From Niallia circulans (GTDB lineage: Bacteria > Bacillota > Bacilli > Bacillales > Cytobacillaceae): a stretch of DNA of 64,000 bases. The stretch spans positions 1,612,001-1,676,000 of the forward strand of contig NZ_CP026031.1 of NCBI RefSeq assembly GCF_003726095.1, read 5' to 3'. The translations under genes and the position numbers were made by a program. The notes under the pieces are model-generated. The model saw only the letters and a program-made list of their open reading frames with translations. It had not been told where the DNA came from and searched no databases. This document shows, in pieces, positions 47,531-55,427 of the stretch (positions are counted from its first letter, which is position 1; each line of letters begins with the position of its first letter).

Positions 47531-47998
47531 ATGAAAAAGATTCTCGGAATTATTGCAGTTGCAGTATTATCATTTTCGTTTGTATTTTCAGTAACTCCTA
47601 CTAAAACCTTAGCAGGACCGGCAACTCCCCTAACAAACTTGCAAATAATTGGTATTACATCAGATGGCAATGACTTCCTGTGGGAAGATATTGAATTTAA
47701 TCAACTTAGTGCAAGTATTCCTTTAAAAGGAGAATATGTTTATCTAGCAATTTATGTTGAGGGTACTGAACGTCAAGGTTGGTTGAGAATTAACAGTGGT
47801 GGAACAGATATTACTGCTCAGACAATTAAAGCCTTGCCAGATGAACCACTAGTAGGATCAGATAATATTGTGTATGGATGGATTAAGTATTATGAAATAC
47901 CAAAGAACTTGTTAAGCTCAGGTGCAATAAATATTTCTGCCCTAAATTACTATGATAACACTACATTCTATGATAATATCAGCTTTTTAATCGAATAA
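47531..47998 (+). CDS. small secreted protein of unknown function (IS cargo)
   Basis: 155 residues from ATG 47531 after TTAGGAGGAATAGT. Clear signal peptide (KKILGIIAVAVLSFSFVFS, cleavage near AGP), mature part of about 125 residues, beta-rich with several Asn/Asp and aromatic residues (DGNDFLWEDIEFNQ, YGWIKYYEIPKNL, YYDNTTFYDNISF). No family is recognised. No cysteine in the mature part. Lies between two IS1380 copies, followed 14 bp later by a second small gene. Confidence 0.7.
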   Translation: MKKILGIIAVAVLSFSFVFSVTPTKTLAGPATPLTNLQIIGITSDGNDFLWEDIEFNQLSASIPLKGEYVYLAIYVEGTERQGWLRINSGGTDITAQTIKALPDEPLVGSDNIVYGWIKYYEIPKNLLSSGAINISALNYYDNTTFYDNISFLIE

Positions 47999-48012
47999 GG
48001 TAAGGTGATTAT

Positions 48013-48366
48013 ATGAAAATTAATGACAAAGCATCCTTTCATGCATATACACAGTTATCTTTAGTTTCAAGGTTCAAAAAACACATGGAAACAGGAAACA
48101 AGTATGGTAATAATACTGTAGAAGAAATGAAGAATAGAATGGGTTTTTCTACTTTTAATGAAGCTATTAAAGATAATAAAATAATAAATAAAGATTTAGC
48201 TCGTGACACTTCAAGCTTTCATAAGGGTATTCTTGAAGATAGGCTCAAACATTCTGGAAATACATTTTATTCAGGACAGGTGTCAGAAATAGTAAATAAA
48301 GCATTTAAACTTGGATTAGTCGGAAACAATGAATATTTAATTTCTAAATATAAAGAGAGTATATAA
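48013..48366 (+). CDS. small soluble helical protein of unknown function (IS cargo)
   Basis: 117 residues, ATG after AAGGTGATTAT. No signal, no membrane segment, basic and mostly helical (AYTQLSLVSRFKKHMETG, VEEMKNRMGFSTFNEAIKDN). Co-transcribed with the secreted protein. A secreted protein followed by a cytoplasmic one could be a toxin-immunity or signalling pair, but no motif supports this. Confidence 0.6.
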   Translation: MKINDKASFHAYTQLSLVSRFKKHMETGNKYGNNTVEEMKNRMGFSTFNEAIKDNKIINKDLARDTSSFHKGILEDRLKHSGNTFYSGQVSEIVNKAFKLGLVGNNEYLISKYKESI

Positions 48367-48388
48367 ATACAACCTACATTATTCATAC

Positions 48389-48434
48389 AAAAAAGCGAGA
48401 AACTCTTATCACTCTAAGAGACTCTCGCTTTTTT
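48389..48434. terminator. terminator hairpin at the IS left end
   Basis: AAAAAAGCGAGA..CTCTTA with TAAGAG..TCTCGCTTTTTT; a degenerate copy lies in the deleted element at about 47005-47053. Confidence 0.75.
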
Positions 48435-48517
48435 ATTTTCACTTTTTTAGTGAAAAGAACCCTCAATTTTGATATGTTTTAATCACCACAAAAAAAACGA
48501 AAAATGAGGGGTTCCAT

Positions 48518-49840
48518 ATGAAAAGTGTACAAGAAACGAGCTTACATTTCAATAAAAGAGTAAAGATTAATTTTGATGGCGGCGATCTCTTGTCCGATTC
48601 AGGATTGCTTTTATACAAAGAATTTGATGAGAAACTGGACATTACGAAAATGATTAAAGAAAAAATCAACATTTCAGATTCTTCCTCTCATCACACTCAT
48701 TCTAATCATGATGTCATCATGCAAAAAGTGTATCAACATCTCGCAGGCTATCATACAGACAATGCAGCCGATGACCTTCAAGTCGAACCAACGATGCTTC
48801 GCGTTTTTTCTAAAGAACGATTGGCCTCCCAACCTACCATCTCACGATTAAACTCAAAAGTAGACGAAGAAACCGTTAATCAATTTCAACAGACTATCCA
48901 ATGCTTATTTGATCGTGTACAGCTGGTGAAGCCAAGTGACGGCTATATCTTCGATATAGATTCTGCTAATTTCGAGACAACAGGAAATCAAGAAAATACC
49001 GCTTATAATGCACATTATCGGACGATGGGCTTTCATCCTTTGTTCTTATTTGATGGGCTTACGGGTGACTGTATCAAGGCTGTCCTCCGAAGTGGAAATG
49101 TGTATACGTCAAATGGCGTGGTTGAATTTTTGGAACCTGTTCTGATTCACTTTAAGGAACTGTATCCCCACTGTCCCATCATCATTCGCGGAGATAGTGG
49201 GTTTGCATCTCCAGGGTTATATGAATTGTGTGAAAAATATGACGTGCATTTTGTGATTCGCCTAAAAGCGAATGCCAAATTAAATGGGTTTGCCCAAGAA
49301 CTAGAAGCACAGATTACAAAAAACCTTGAAATCACATCGAAACCTTGTGTCTTTTATCAAGAAATGAACTATAAAGCTGCATCATGGCATACTGAACGAA
49401 GAGTCATCATTAAGCTAGAAAAGCCAACTGATGAACTCTTATTTACCTATACATTTATTGTGACAAGTCTTTCTGCCAACGCCAAAAACATAGTAAAGAC
49501 CTATCAAAATCGAGGAACGATGGAGAACTTTATCAAGGAAGGTAAAAATGGTTTTGCGTTTGATTGGTTGAGTAGCCATTCTCAAAAAACAAATGCCATG
49601 CGTCTCCAAATGTCCGTGTTAGCTTATAATTTCCATAATTGGTTCCGAAGAATTTGTTTGCCAAACAAAGTGCGAAATCAAACGATGGAAACGTTACGCA
49701 GTCAACTCATTAAAATCGCGGGTAAAGTTATACGATCTTCTCGTTATATCACGTTCAAATTATGTAGTAGTTGCTTATACAAAGATGCATTCTGGCAAAC
49801 GTTACGAAATATCCAACGATTACAAGTCAAAATAGAATAA
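48518..49840 (+). CDS. IS1380-family DDE transposase
   Basis: 440 residues, intact. Family start (NKRVKINFDGGDLLSDSGLLL), DDE-type acidic residues: first Asp in YIFDIDSANFETTG, second in IIRGDSGFASPGLYE, and the Glu near NRGTMENFIKEGKNGF; the C-terminal region has LAYNFHNWFRR. The RBS is TGAGGGG. It is similar to the ISEcp1 group, known to mobilise adjacent genes. Confidence 0.92.
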   Translation: MKSVQETSLHFNKRVKINFDGGDLLSDSGLLLYKEFDEKLDITKMIKEKINISDSSSHHTHSNHDVIMQKVYQHLAGYHTDNAADDLQVEPTMLRVFSKERLASQPTISRLNSKVDEETVNQFQQTIQCLFDRVQLVKPSDGYIFDIDSANFETTGNQENTAYNAHYRTMGFHPLFLFDGLTGDCIKAVLRSGNVYTSNGVVEFLEPVLIHFKELYPHCPIIIRGDSGFASPGLYELCEKYDVHFVIRLKANAKLNGFAQELEAQITKNLEITSKPCVFYQEMNYKAASWHTERRVIIKLEKPTDELLFTYTFIVTSLSANAKNIVKTYQNRGTMENFIKEGKNGFAFDWLSSHSQKTNAMRLQMSVLAYNFHNWFRRICLPNKVRNQTMETLRSQLIKIAGKVIRSSRYITFKLCSSCLYKDAFWQTLRNIQRLQVKIE

Positions 49841-50196
49841 GTCCTGCAGATATAAACAATTTTTGTGAAACGCGTTCTAACAAGGGAGAAGTCTGTCCAA
49901 TTCCAGCTCATGAGGTTTCTGATTTTATGAATTTATCCATTTCCGAAGGAAATTGTGGTAAAAACAAAAAGCGAAACCACAAAGTGAACTTGGTTTTCAG
50001 GATCCTAGTCAGTTTGTGGTTTATTATTAGCAGCCAATCTATTCCATGAATAATTTGGGATAGAAGTGTTTCAATAATTTATAGAGATTACTATATTTAT
50101 GCTATTAATTTACCAATACAAAAGGGAAGTTTGCCTATCCATAATAAATAGACGGAGAACATAGCAAATGAAATTCTCCGTCTTTCCTTTAGATAA
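49841..50196. other. IS right end and flanking 356 bp without a gene
   Basis: 49841-50059 is the non-coding tail of the IS. 50060-50065 is the ATAGAA duplication. The host part holds the terminator at 50151-50182. Confidence 0.6.
50151..50182 (-). terminator. terminator of the exporter operon
   Basis: GACGGAGAA (50151-50159) pairs with TTCTCCGTC (50174-50182), just after the exporter stop on the minus strand; the following T-rich run is weak. Confidence 0.65.
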
Positions 50197-51186
50197 CTAA
50201 TATGCCACCTTCAAGGATTTTTTAATTTGTAAATACTGTTCTAATTCTTTTAAAACAAAAAAAACATGCGCCTGTTCTTCAAATGAATCCCAGTCAGCAG
50301 GCAGTTTATCATGCTTGATCAGCTCTTCTACTCTTTGGAGTTTACTTAAAAATAATACGGCCGTATTTCCTGAATGGACACATAAACTAAGTTCTTCCAG
50401 AAAGTCTGCCACCAGCTCTCGTTGATTATCTAATGTCTCTACAGATAAAATTCGATCAAAAAGCCTTGATATAATCTCTAATTGCTTTTCTCGGATTGTG
50501 AAGTAATGATAATAATAATTCTCTTTTCGAGTAAAATGATTTTCTACATCACGATAGGCGACTGATTTTGCACATTGTACAATATCTGATGCACGCTTTA
50601 ATTTTGAAGCATACTCTTCTGTGATTTCATTTGTCCGCAAGTAAACAACCATATCCATCAATAATGCTTTAAAATAGGACTCAATATCCTTTTGATGTAC
50701 TTTCATTTCCTTATCTAGACTAGGCATATAGCTATTAACAAGTAATGCTGCTCCAATTCCAATTACGATCAATGCCCATTCATTAAGAACAACGTCCCAA
50801 GTCATATGGTTGGTGGAATATATATGGAGGATAATAACAGTACTTGTTACAACCCCTTCATTTACCTTAAGTAAGACAGTGGTTGGGATAAATAATAGCA
50901 ATAATAAACCAATGATATACGGTTCATACGCCATCCCCTCAAAGAAAATATAGGAAAATGGAATGGCAAGCATACATGCGATAAAACGTGAAAATGCACT
51001 ATGCAAAGACTTTTTCTTCGAGTTTTGAACACAAAGTATGGTTATAATCGCAGAAGATACATAGAAATCTAAGTGAAAAAACTGGGCGATAGTTATTCCT
51101 ATACTTACCGCAACTGCTGTTTTAAAGGTTCGATAACCAATTTTATATTTTTTCAGATTTCGCAAAGCACTATGCATTTGCATCAT
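50197..51186 (-). CDS. aromatic acid exporter family (FUSC-like) membrane protein
   Basis: 329 residues. N-terminal half with five or six membrane segments (KTAVAVSIGITIAQFF, FIACMLAIPFSYIFFEG, IIGLLLLLFIPTTVLLK), followed by a long cytoplasmic helical domain with YFTIREKQLEIISRL, as in the ArAE_1/ArAE_1_C family (Bacillus subtilis YqjA). Expected to export aromatic or similar acids or to act as a membrane stress protein. Start overlaps the stop of the small gene upstream (TGATG), so translation is coupled. Confidence 0.82.
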   Translation of the reverse strand: MMQMHSALRNLKKYKIGYRTFKTAVAVSIGITIAQFFHLDFYVSSAIITILCVQNSKKKSLHSAFSRFIACMLAIPFSYIFFEGMAYEPYIIGLLLLLFIPTTVLLKVNEGVVTSTVIILHIYSTNHMTWDVVLNEWALIVIGIGAALLVNSYMPSLDKEMKVHQKDIESYFKALLMDMVVYLRTNEITEEYASKLKRASDIVQCAKSVAYRDVENHFTRKENYYYHYFTIREKQLEIISRLFDRILSVETLDNQRELVADFLEELSLCVHSGNTAVLFLSKLQRVEELIKHDKLPADWDSFEEQAHVFFVLKELEQYLQIKKSLKVAY

Positions 51187-51485
51187 CAATCACAACCAGT
51201 AACTAATAAATCATCCTGTAAAGAAGCTAACCTCGTATTTATTGCAATTTTATCACCAGGTTTTACTAAAAGTTCCACCACAGATCCACTAAAAGGAACA
51301 CTGACATCTTTTATTTCTCCTGCTAATGTTCTAATAGTCAAAATTGGTTCCCACTCATAGAAATAAGCTTTTTCCTTCATTAGAATCTCACTAACAGTGC
51401 CTTCAAACGGACTAAGGATCATCTGGTCTTCTCTGGAAATTTCATAATACGGACTTTGACTGCTCTTTACAATCGTTTCAATCAT
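51186..51485 (-). CDS. barrel-sandwich (biotinyl/lipoyl-like) small protein
   Basis: 99 residues. Two half-motifs of a barrel-sandwich hybrid: ILSPFEGTVSEILMKEKAYF and VPFSGSVVELLVKPGDKIA, as in biotin carriers and efflux adaptors. The lysine motif MKM for biotin or lipoate is absent at the turn (LAGEIKD), so it is probably not a cofactor carrier. Its overlap with a FUSC-type exporter suggests it binds the exporter. No signal peptide. Function is inferred. Confidence 0.6.
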   Translation of the reverse strand: MIETIVKSSQSPYYEISREDQMILSPFEGTVSEILMKEKAYFYEWEPILTIRTLAGEIKDVSVPFSGSVVELLVKPGDKIAINTRLASLQDDLLVTGCD

Positions 51486-51761
51486 TTTAATAAATCTTCC
51501 CTTTTATTTATTTTTTTACTTTACTTGTTATAGGTTTATTTCATTGAAAAATAAACTTAGTTATATATTAGTAATCATGTTAATAAAAACATATTTCCCC
51601 CATAATTCAATGATTTAAAGGTTAATTTTTGCTTTTTTTTACAGGAAATTTTTGCTTGAAAAAATCCTTCCGAAAGCCTGTCAGAACTGAATCCCGCAGG
51701 TACAACAATGAAAGCGCAAACAGGTTGTTTTTAAAATAATTTCTGTTTGTTTTAATGAAAA

Positions 51762-51782
51762 AAACTAGCTGTCAGCTAGTTT
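51762..51782 (-). terminator. terminator overlapping a stop codon
   Basis: AAACTAGCT/AGCTAGTTT with 3-nt loop, followed on the minus strand by TTTTTTTT; the TAA stop of the 95-residue gene is in the stem. Confidence 0.8.
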
Positions 51783-52068
51783 ACATAAAATACTTCCTTA
51801 TTTTGCTGTCTGTTTGGATATACCAATTTTCTTTTTCAATAATGTTTGATACCGTTAAAATAAGAGATGGGATTTTTTCTACATTGAATACGATTAAGCC
51901 AATTTTTTTTACCATAATGACAAAGGACTCGCCATGTGAAAAACTAGGCAGCACACTCCCTAATTGAAGAATACTTTTTACTATCGCTTCCTTACTGTCT
52001 TCCTCTAGAACAATATTTGGGGTAAATCGCAAAATCCAATTTTCCTTTTCCATTGAAAATCGATACAT
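51781..52068 (-). CDS. conserved hypothetical protein, 95 residues
   Basis: No family is recognised. Mixed alpha/beta with a hydrophobic strand (ESFVIMVKKIGLIVFNVE) and no signal peptide. AGGGTGGC lies upstream of ATG 52068. The clear terminator at its stop supports it as a real gene. Confidence 0.55.
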   Translation of the reverse strand: MYRFSMEKENWILRFTPNIVLEEDSKEAIVKSILQLGSVLPSFSHGESFVIMVKKIGLIVFNVEKIPSLILTVSNIIEKENWYIQTDSKIRKYFM

Positions 52069-52337
52069 TAAGCCACCCTCTTATTCTATTTCCTAAAAAA
52101 ACAAAACTGCTATTTCATCATATGTGGAAAATCATTATTTATGTAACCTAATAGTATGGGTAAAAACCTCTTTCAGATCCCTCCTTTTTTCCCCATCCAA
52201 GTATTTATATTTTCATCCATTTATTTTAAAATCACACCAAATTTAATCATCCTATGTATTCGTTTTCTTTTTATTCAGCTAATAAGAAAACCCTTCCAAA
52301 AATTTAATTAAGTTTTCCGAAAAAACGCTTAGAAACC

Positions 52338-52366
52338 TTGACTACATATGGGTAATCGTGTATATT
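52338..52366 (+). promoter_or_regulatory. cspD promoter
   Basis: TTGACT (52338-52343), 17-base spacer, TATATT (52361-52366); transcription start near 52373. Confidence 0.75.
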
Positions 52367-52372
52367 ATAGAC

Positions 52373-52484
52373 ATCATTTAACAAAATTCAGAATAATTAT
52401 TTTCTATTATTATTTTGTTCTATGAAAATATTTATTTTATAGGCACAATTCATGTGTCTTGAAAGGCTTAGGAGGAAATTTATT
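52373..52484 (+). promoter_or_regulatory. long cold-shock 5' leader of cspD
   Basis: About 112 nt of AU-rich leader between the promoter and ATG. It includes an imperfect ACAAAAT..ATTTTGT hairpin (52380-52425) and a strong GGAGG. Long leaders of this kind control csp translation by temperature in the family. Confidence 0.55.
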
Positions 52485-52685
52485 ATGCAAAACGGTAAAG
52501 TAAAATGGTTCAATAACGAAAAAGGTTTTGGCTTCATCGAAGTTGAAGGCGGAGATGACGTATTCGTACATTTCACTGCTATTCAAGGCGAAGGTTTTAA
52601 ATCATTAGAAGAGGGACAAGAAGTTTCTTTCGAAATCGTTGAAGGAAACCGTGGACCTCAAGCTGCTAATGTTGTTAAACTATAA
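52485..52685 (+). CDS. cspD: cold shock protein CspD
   Basis: 66 residues, typical length. RNP1 KGFGFIEV and RNP2 VFVHF are intact. Binds single-stranded nucleic acid as RNA chaperone. ATG 52485 follows AGGAGG; an upstream in-frame start at 52452 is in the leader and rejected. Order cspD-ypeQ-ypeP matches Bacillus subtilis. Confidence 0.96.
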   Translation: MQNGKVKWFNNEKGFGFIEVEGGDDVFVHFTAIQGEGFKSLEEGQEVSFEIVEGNRGPQAANVVKL

Positions 52686-52717
52686 TTAATAATAATATCT
52701 ATTAATAATAGTATTCA

Positions 52718-52756
52718 GGGGATTTTGCAAGGAATTTTCTTCTTGCAAAATTCCCT
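52718..52756 (+). terminator. cspD terminator
   Basis: GGGGATTTTGCAAG/CTTGCAAAATTCCC stem, loop 11 nt, followed by TTTTATTTTTT. Confidence 0.85.
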
Positions 52757-52786
52757 TTTATTTTTTGCTTATGGAAAATCACCCCA

Positions 52787-52972
52787 TCATTTTGAACTCG
52801 ATAGTTTTTCCCCATATTCCTTTAGCTTATTTCCCACCGTACATTGCGAAATACAAAAGCGGTGAGCTCCCCTTTTACCATACTCTACTTTGTTTTGTCG
52901 GTATAGAAAACAATCTTTACAATAATCTTGCATTAATTCATCTGCTTCTTTCATCCATTTTTTCCTTTGCAA
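52787..52972 (-). CDS. ypeQ: YpeQ-like zinc-finger protein
   Basis: 61 residues. Cys pattern DYCKDCFLY and HRFCISQCTVG gives C-x2-C ... H-x2-C-x3-C, the zf-C2HCIx2C family to which YpeQ belongs. Probably binds one zinc; function unknown. Immediately downstream of ypeP (31-bp gap). Confidence 0.85.
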   Translation of the reverse strand: MQRKKWMKEADELMQDYCKDCFLYRQNKVEYGKRGAHRFCISQCTVGNKLKEYGEKLSSSK

Positions 52973-53003
52973 GCTTCACCCCTCCTTTCTTCTTACTGGC
53001 CGA

Positions 53004-53663
53004 TTAGAGCAATTGCATTTTACTATAGATACGTTTCCCTTCTAACGCTTGAGTTGCCAGTTTATCTGCTTCCTTATTGTCGTTTCTGCTAATTGAAGTA
53101 TAAACCATGCTCAAACGTAAAGTTTTGATTTTCGCCTCTATCCGATCGAGCCAATTATTTAAATCATCTTCATAGCATGGCCACTCGCCTTCTAATTGTT
53201 TCAGTACTACTTGAGAATCCCCTTTCACTTCACAAGTAACACCCTTGACTTCCAATTCTTCTAAGAGATTTAATGCATGACAAAGAGCAGCATATTCAGC
53301 TTCATTATTGGAGAGGATATCATGAAATAATTCATTTGCCCTAACTCTAAATTTCTTCTTTCCTTGATGAAAGAAAAGTACGACACCGATTCCCGCCGTT
53401 TTTGTTTCCTTATGGTAACCTCCATCAAAATATATCGTAAAGTCATGAGGCTCTTCTTCTATTTCTTCATTTAGTTTCCGTAATTCTTTTAATGTCCAGC
53501 TTGTGCCTTTTTCATCATAAAAAAGAATATCTGCTACATCATTACGTTTTTCCAACTCATCCCCCGCTTCGAGAGCCAGACTTGATTGGATCCAATCTGA
53601 TGTAAAGTAGATAAAATCTTTCTTTTTCTTCATTTGAAATTTATATTCTAATTTGTATTTCAC
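53004..53663 (-). CDS. ypeP: RNase H family protein with N-terminal extension (YpeP)
   Basis: 219 residues, GTG start. A 75-residue N-terminal RNase H-binding-like domain (DFIYFTSDWIQSSLALEAGDE) precedes a RNase H fold with the acid quartet: IYFDGGYH, SNNEAEYAALCHAL, KGDSQVVLKQL and NKEADKLA. Expected to cut RNA in RNA-DNA hybrids, but some family members are inactive. A second RNase H-type gene lies 475 bp away on the other strand. Confidence 0.87.
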   Translation of the reverse strand: MKYKLEYKFQMKKKKDFIYFTSDWIQSSLALEAGDELEKRNDVADILFYDEKGTSWTLKELRKLNEEIEEEPHDFTIYFDGGYHKETKTAGIGVVLFFHQGKKKFRVRANELFHDILSNNEAEYAALCHALNLLEELEVKGVTCEVKGDSQVVLKQLEGEWPCYEDDLNNWLDRIEAKIKTLRLSMVYTSISRNDNKEADKLATQALEGKRIYSKMQLL

Positions 53664-54138
53664 AACGGAACAACCTTTCTACATATAGAATGACGTCAAT
53701 AAGAGCGGGATTATTCTTACTGTCCGTTAAGGAAAAAACTAATTCTCTCCACTAAAAGATATAAAAATCCACCAATCCTTATGTTTTATAAAGATTGAAG
53801 ATGGAGCCCAAAATCCTTTTGGCTCCTCCCTTCAGCTGTAGGATCTCTCACTTTCTCCCATCTACCGTAATCAATTGGACTTCTCAGTATTTCACTTCTT
53901 ACTGTAACTATTGCAAAAGCAACGGACTTTTAGAAACCAATCTTTTCATTTATAATATTATACATCTTATTTCTTATTTTGTTTTTCTTTTCCACCTTGA
54001 TGGAAACTTCCCACTCATAATAAGTCGATAGAAGTTTAATGATATATATACAATTTATACGATTAGTATGAAAATAAAATAGTCACAGATCGTACATAAT
54101 CATTGCTTAATCATATCAAAATTTTTGGAGGTAGCAAA
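53664..54138. other. 475-bp divergent intergenic region ypeP-ypdQ
   Basis: Contains a hairpin with GGAGCC..AAAA (53803-53813) and TTTTGGCTCC (53817-53826). A 78-codon plus-strand frame (53795-54031) has no ribosome site and low coding quality and is not called. Promoters for both genes must lie here but are not clear. Confidence 0.4.
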
Positions 54139-54528
54139 ATGATTGAAGTTTATATAGATGGTGCTAGCGCTGGAAATCCTGGTCCAAGTGGTGCTGGTAT
54201 CTTCATAAAAGGTCATGGTTCTGCAGAAAAATATTCATTTCCTCTTGGTTCAATGAGTAATCATGAAGCGGAATATCATGCATTGATAAAAGCCTTAGAA
54301 ATCTGTATCCATAATAAATATCTTTCCGTAAGTTTTCGTACTGATTCGGAACTCGTAAGTCGCGCAGTGGAAAAGGAATTTGCGAAAAACAAAAAATTCG
54401 CTCCGCTATTGGAGCAAGCATTAAAGCTTATCAGTCAATTAGAGTTATTCTTTATTAAATGGATTCCAAGTAATGAGAATAAAACAGCAGACGAATTAGC
54501 AAGAATTGCCATTAGAAAAAATAAATGA
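54139..54528 (+). CDS. ypdQ: ribonuclease HI-like protein (YpdQ)
   Basis: 129 residues from ATG 54139 (TTTGGAGGTAGCAAA). RNase HI fold: YIDGASAGNPGPSGAG (Asp), SNHEAEYHALIKAL (Glu), FRTDSELVSRAV (Asp) and NKTADELARIA (Asp). All four acidic positions are kept. Bacillus YpdQ is reported to be weak or inactive on standard substrates, so activity is not certain. Confidence 0.88.
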   Translation: MIEVYIDGASAGNPGPSGAGIFIKGHGSAEKYSFPLGSMSNHEAEYHALIKALEICIHNKYLSVSFRTDSELVSRAVEKEFAKNKKFAPLLEQALKLISQLELFFIKWIPSNENKTADELARIAIRKNK

Positions 54529-54978
54529 GGAAGTTTTCACCCATTCTGTTTAAGCCTTCCCATCAAAAGTAATAAAATATACATAGCTTTCAAACTGGAT
54601 TTTTTTAGAAAATAGTGATTTCAATCATAAAATAAACCTAATAATCAATGGGAAAGTGGCTGGAGCAAGTCGCAGCTTGGTAAAAACCATTAATACTTGT
54701 AAGTAGTGCTGCTATCATACAACTGGTTATTTATGTTTTTCCTGAAGTTAGTCAAGTAATAATCTAGATGACTGCATATGATTAATGAAACAGCATTTAG
54801 ACTATTAAGGTGCAAATAACAGCTGTATAGCGCGAAGGATACTTCTAAAATACTTAAAAAGAGCAAAAACCCATGCGATTATACGAATTTTCTTGCTTTC
54901 TCGTATAATCGCTCGGGTTATCTGATAACTGGATCGAAATATCCTCTTTTCTGGATGGAAAATAATAGCCCTCTTTTT
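54529..54978. other. 450-bp intergenic region with a palindromic repeat
   Basis: No ORF with a ribosome site. It contains the repeat at 54869-54919. Other parts are AT-rich and unexplained. Confidence 0.45.
54869..54919. repeat. palindromic intergenic repeat, copy 3
   Basis: ACCCATGCGATTATACGA (54869-54886) pairs with TCGTATAATCGCTCGGGT (54901-54918), 16 of 18. Core related to copies at 13901 and 42464. Confidence 0.65.
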
Positions 54979-55248
54979 CTAGAGGGGAAATAAGTGATTT
55001 CTTTTTATAAAGCCGATTACTTCTTTTTTTGTTTTCAATTCGTTGTCGTTAAACATCTCGAGTAAGGAAACAAAAAAACTGCCATCAAATTTTTTTTGTA
55101 TTTTTAAAGTACATTCAATTGCAGTTATGACAAGTTCATCTGTAGCATTTGTATATGCTTTACCAAAATAAATAAAACCTATCACATCTTCACCAAAGGA
55201 AAAGCCTTTACTTTCTAAAAAGAGCAAAAATTCCTCTACCGTTTTCAA
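54979..55248 (-). CDS. small conserved protein (possibly DUF6123)
   Basis: 89 residues, soluble and helical: EEFLLFLESKGFSFGEDVIGF, TDELVITAIECTLKIQKKFD, KKEVIGFIKRNHLFPL. I recall this type as DUF6123 near the ypc/ypb genes, but this is not certain. No catalytic motif. Function unknown. Confidence 0.6.
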   Translation of the reverse strand: MKTVEEFLLFLESKGFSFGEDVIGFIYFGKAYTNATDELVITAIECTLKIQKKFDGSFFVSLLEMFNDNELKTKKEVIGFIKRNHLFPL

Positions 55249-55384
55249 ACTTAACGTACATTCCCCTCTATCCTTTTACCTATATGTTACTTTATATCAC
55301 GACAATTTTCTAGCTTTTTCAACATTTTTCTGTCTCTTTCCAAACGTTTGTCACCTATTTTTCTTATTCTAGTTATACAATTAA

Positions 55385-55424
55385 AAAGGCTAGAGATCAT
55401 AAGAACTTTATTTCTCTAGCCTTT
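55385..55424 (-). terminator. terminator of the PAP2-type gene
   Basis: AAAGGCTAGAGA (55385-55396) with TCTCTAGCCTTT (55413-55424); stands just after the stop on the minus strand. Confidence 0.75.
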
Positions 55425-55427
55425 CGT

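Larger units (their letters stand above)
46981..50059. mobile_element. composite IS1380-type unit with two cargo genes
   Basis: Begins with the left end of an internally deleted IS (CCTACATTATTCAT, 46981-46994) and ends with the right end of a complete IS (ATGAATAATTTGGG, 50046-50059). ATAGAA stands directly outside both ends (46975-46980 and 50060-50065), as a target duplication would. The inner left end has ATACAA (48367-48372), only one base different, so separate insertion of the complete IS is possible. Confidence 0.6.
48373..50059 (+). mobile_element. complete IS1380-family insertion sequence
   Basis: 1687 bp with 14-bp terminal inverted repeats CCTACATTATTCAT and ATGAATAATTTGGG (10 of 14 pair). 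Compared with ISEcp1 (CCTAGATTCTACGT and ACGTGGAATTTAGG), both ends keep CCTA.ATT and ATTT.GG. One transposase gene. A terminator hairpin at 48389-48434 blocks read-in from outside. Confidence 0.82.

Noticed and set aside
53795..54031. 78-codon plus-strand frame between ypeP and ypdQ
   Set aside because: No Shine-Dalgarno sequence, odd composition (many Phe, Ile, Ser) and no family resemblance.
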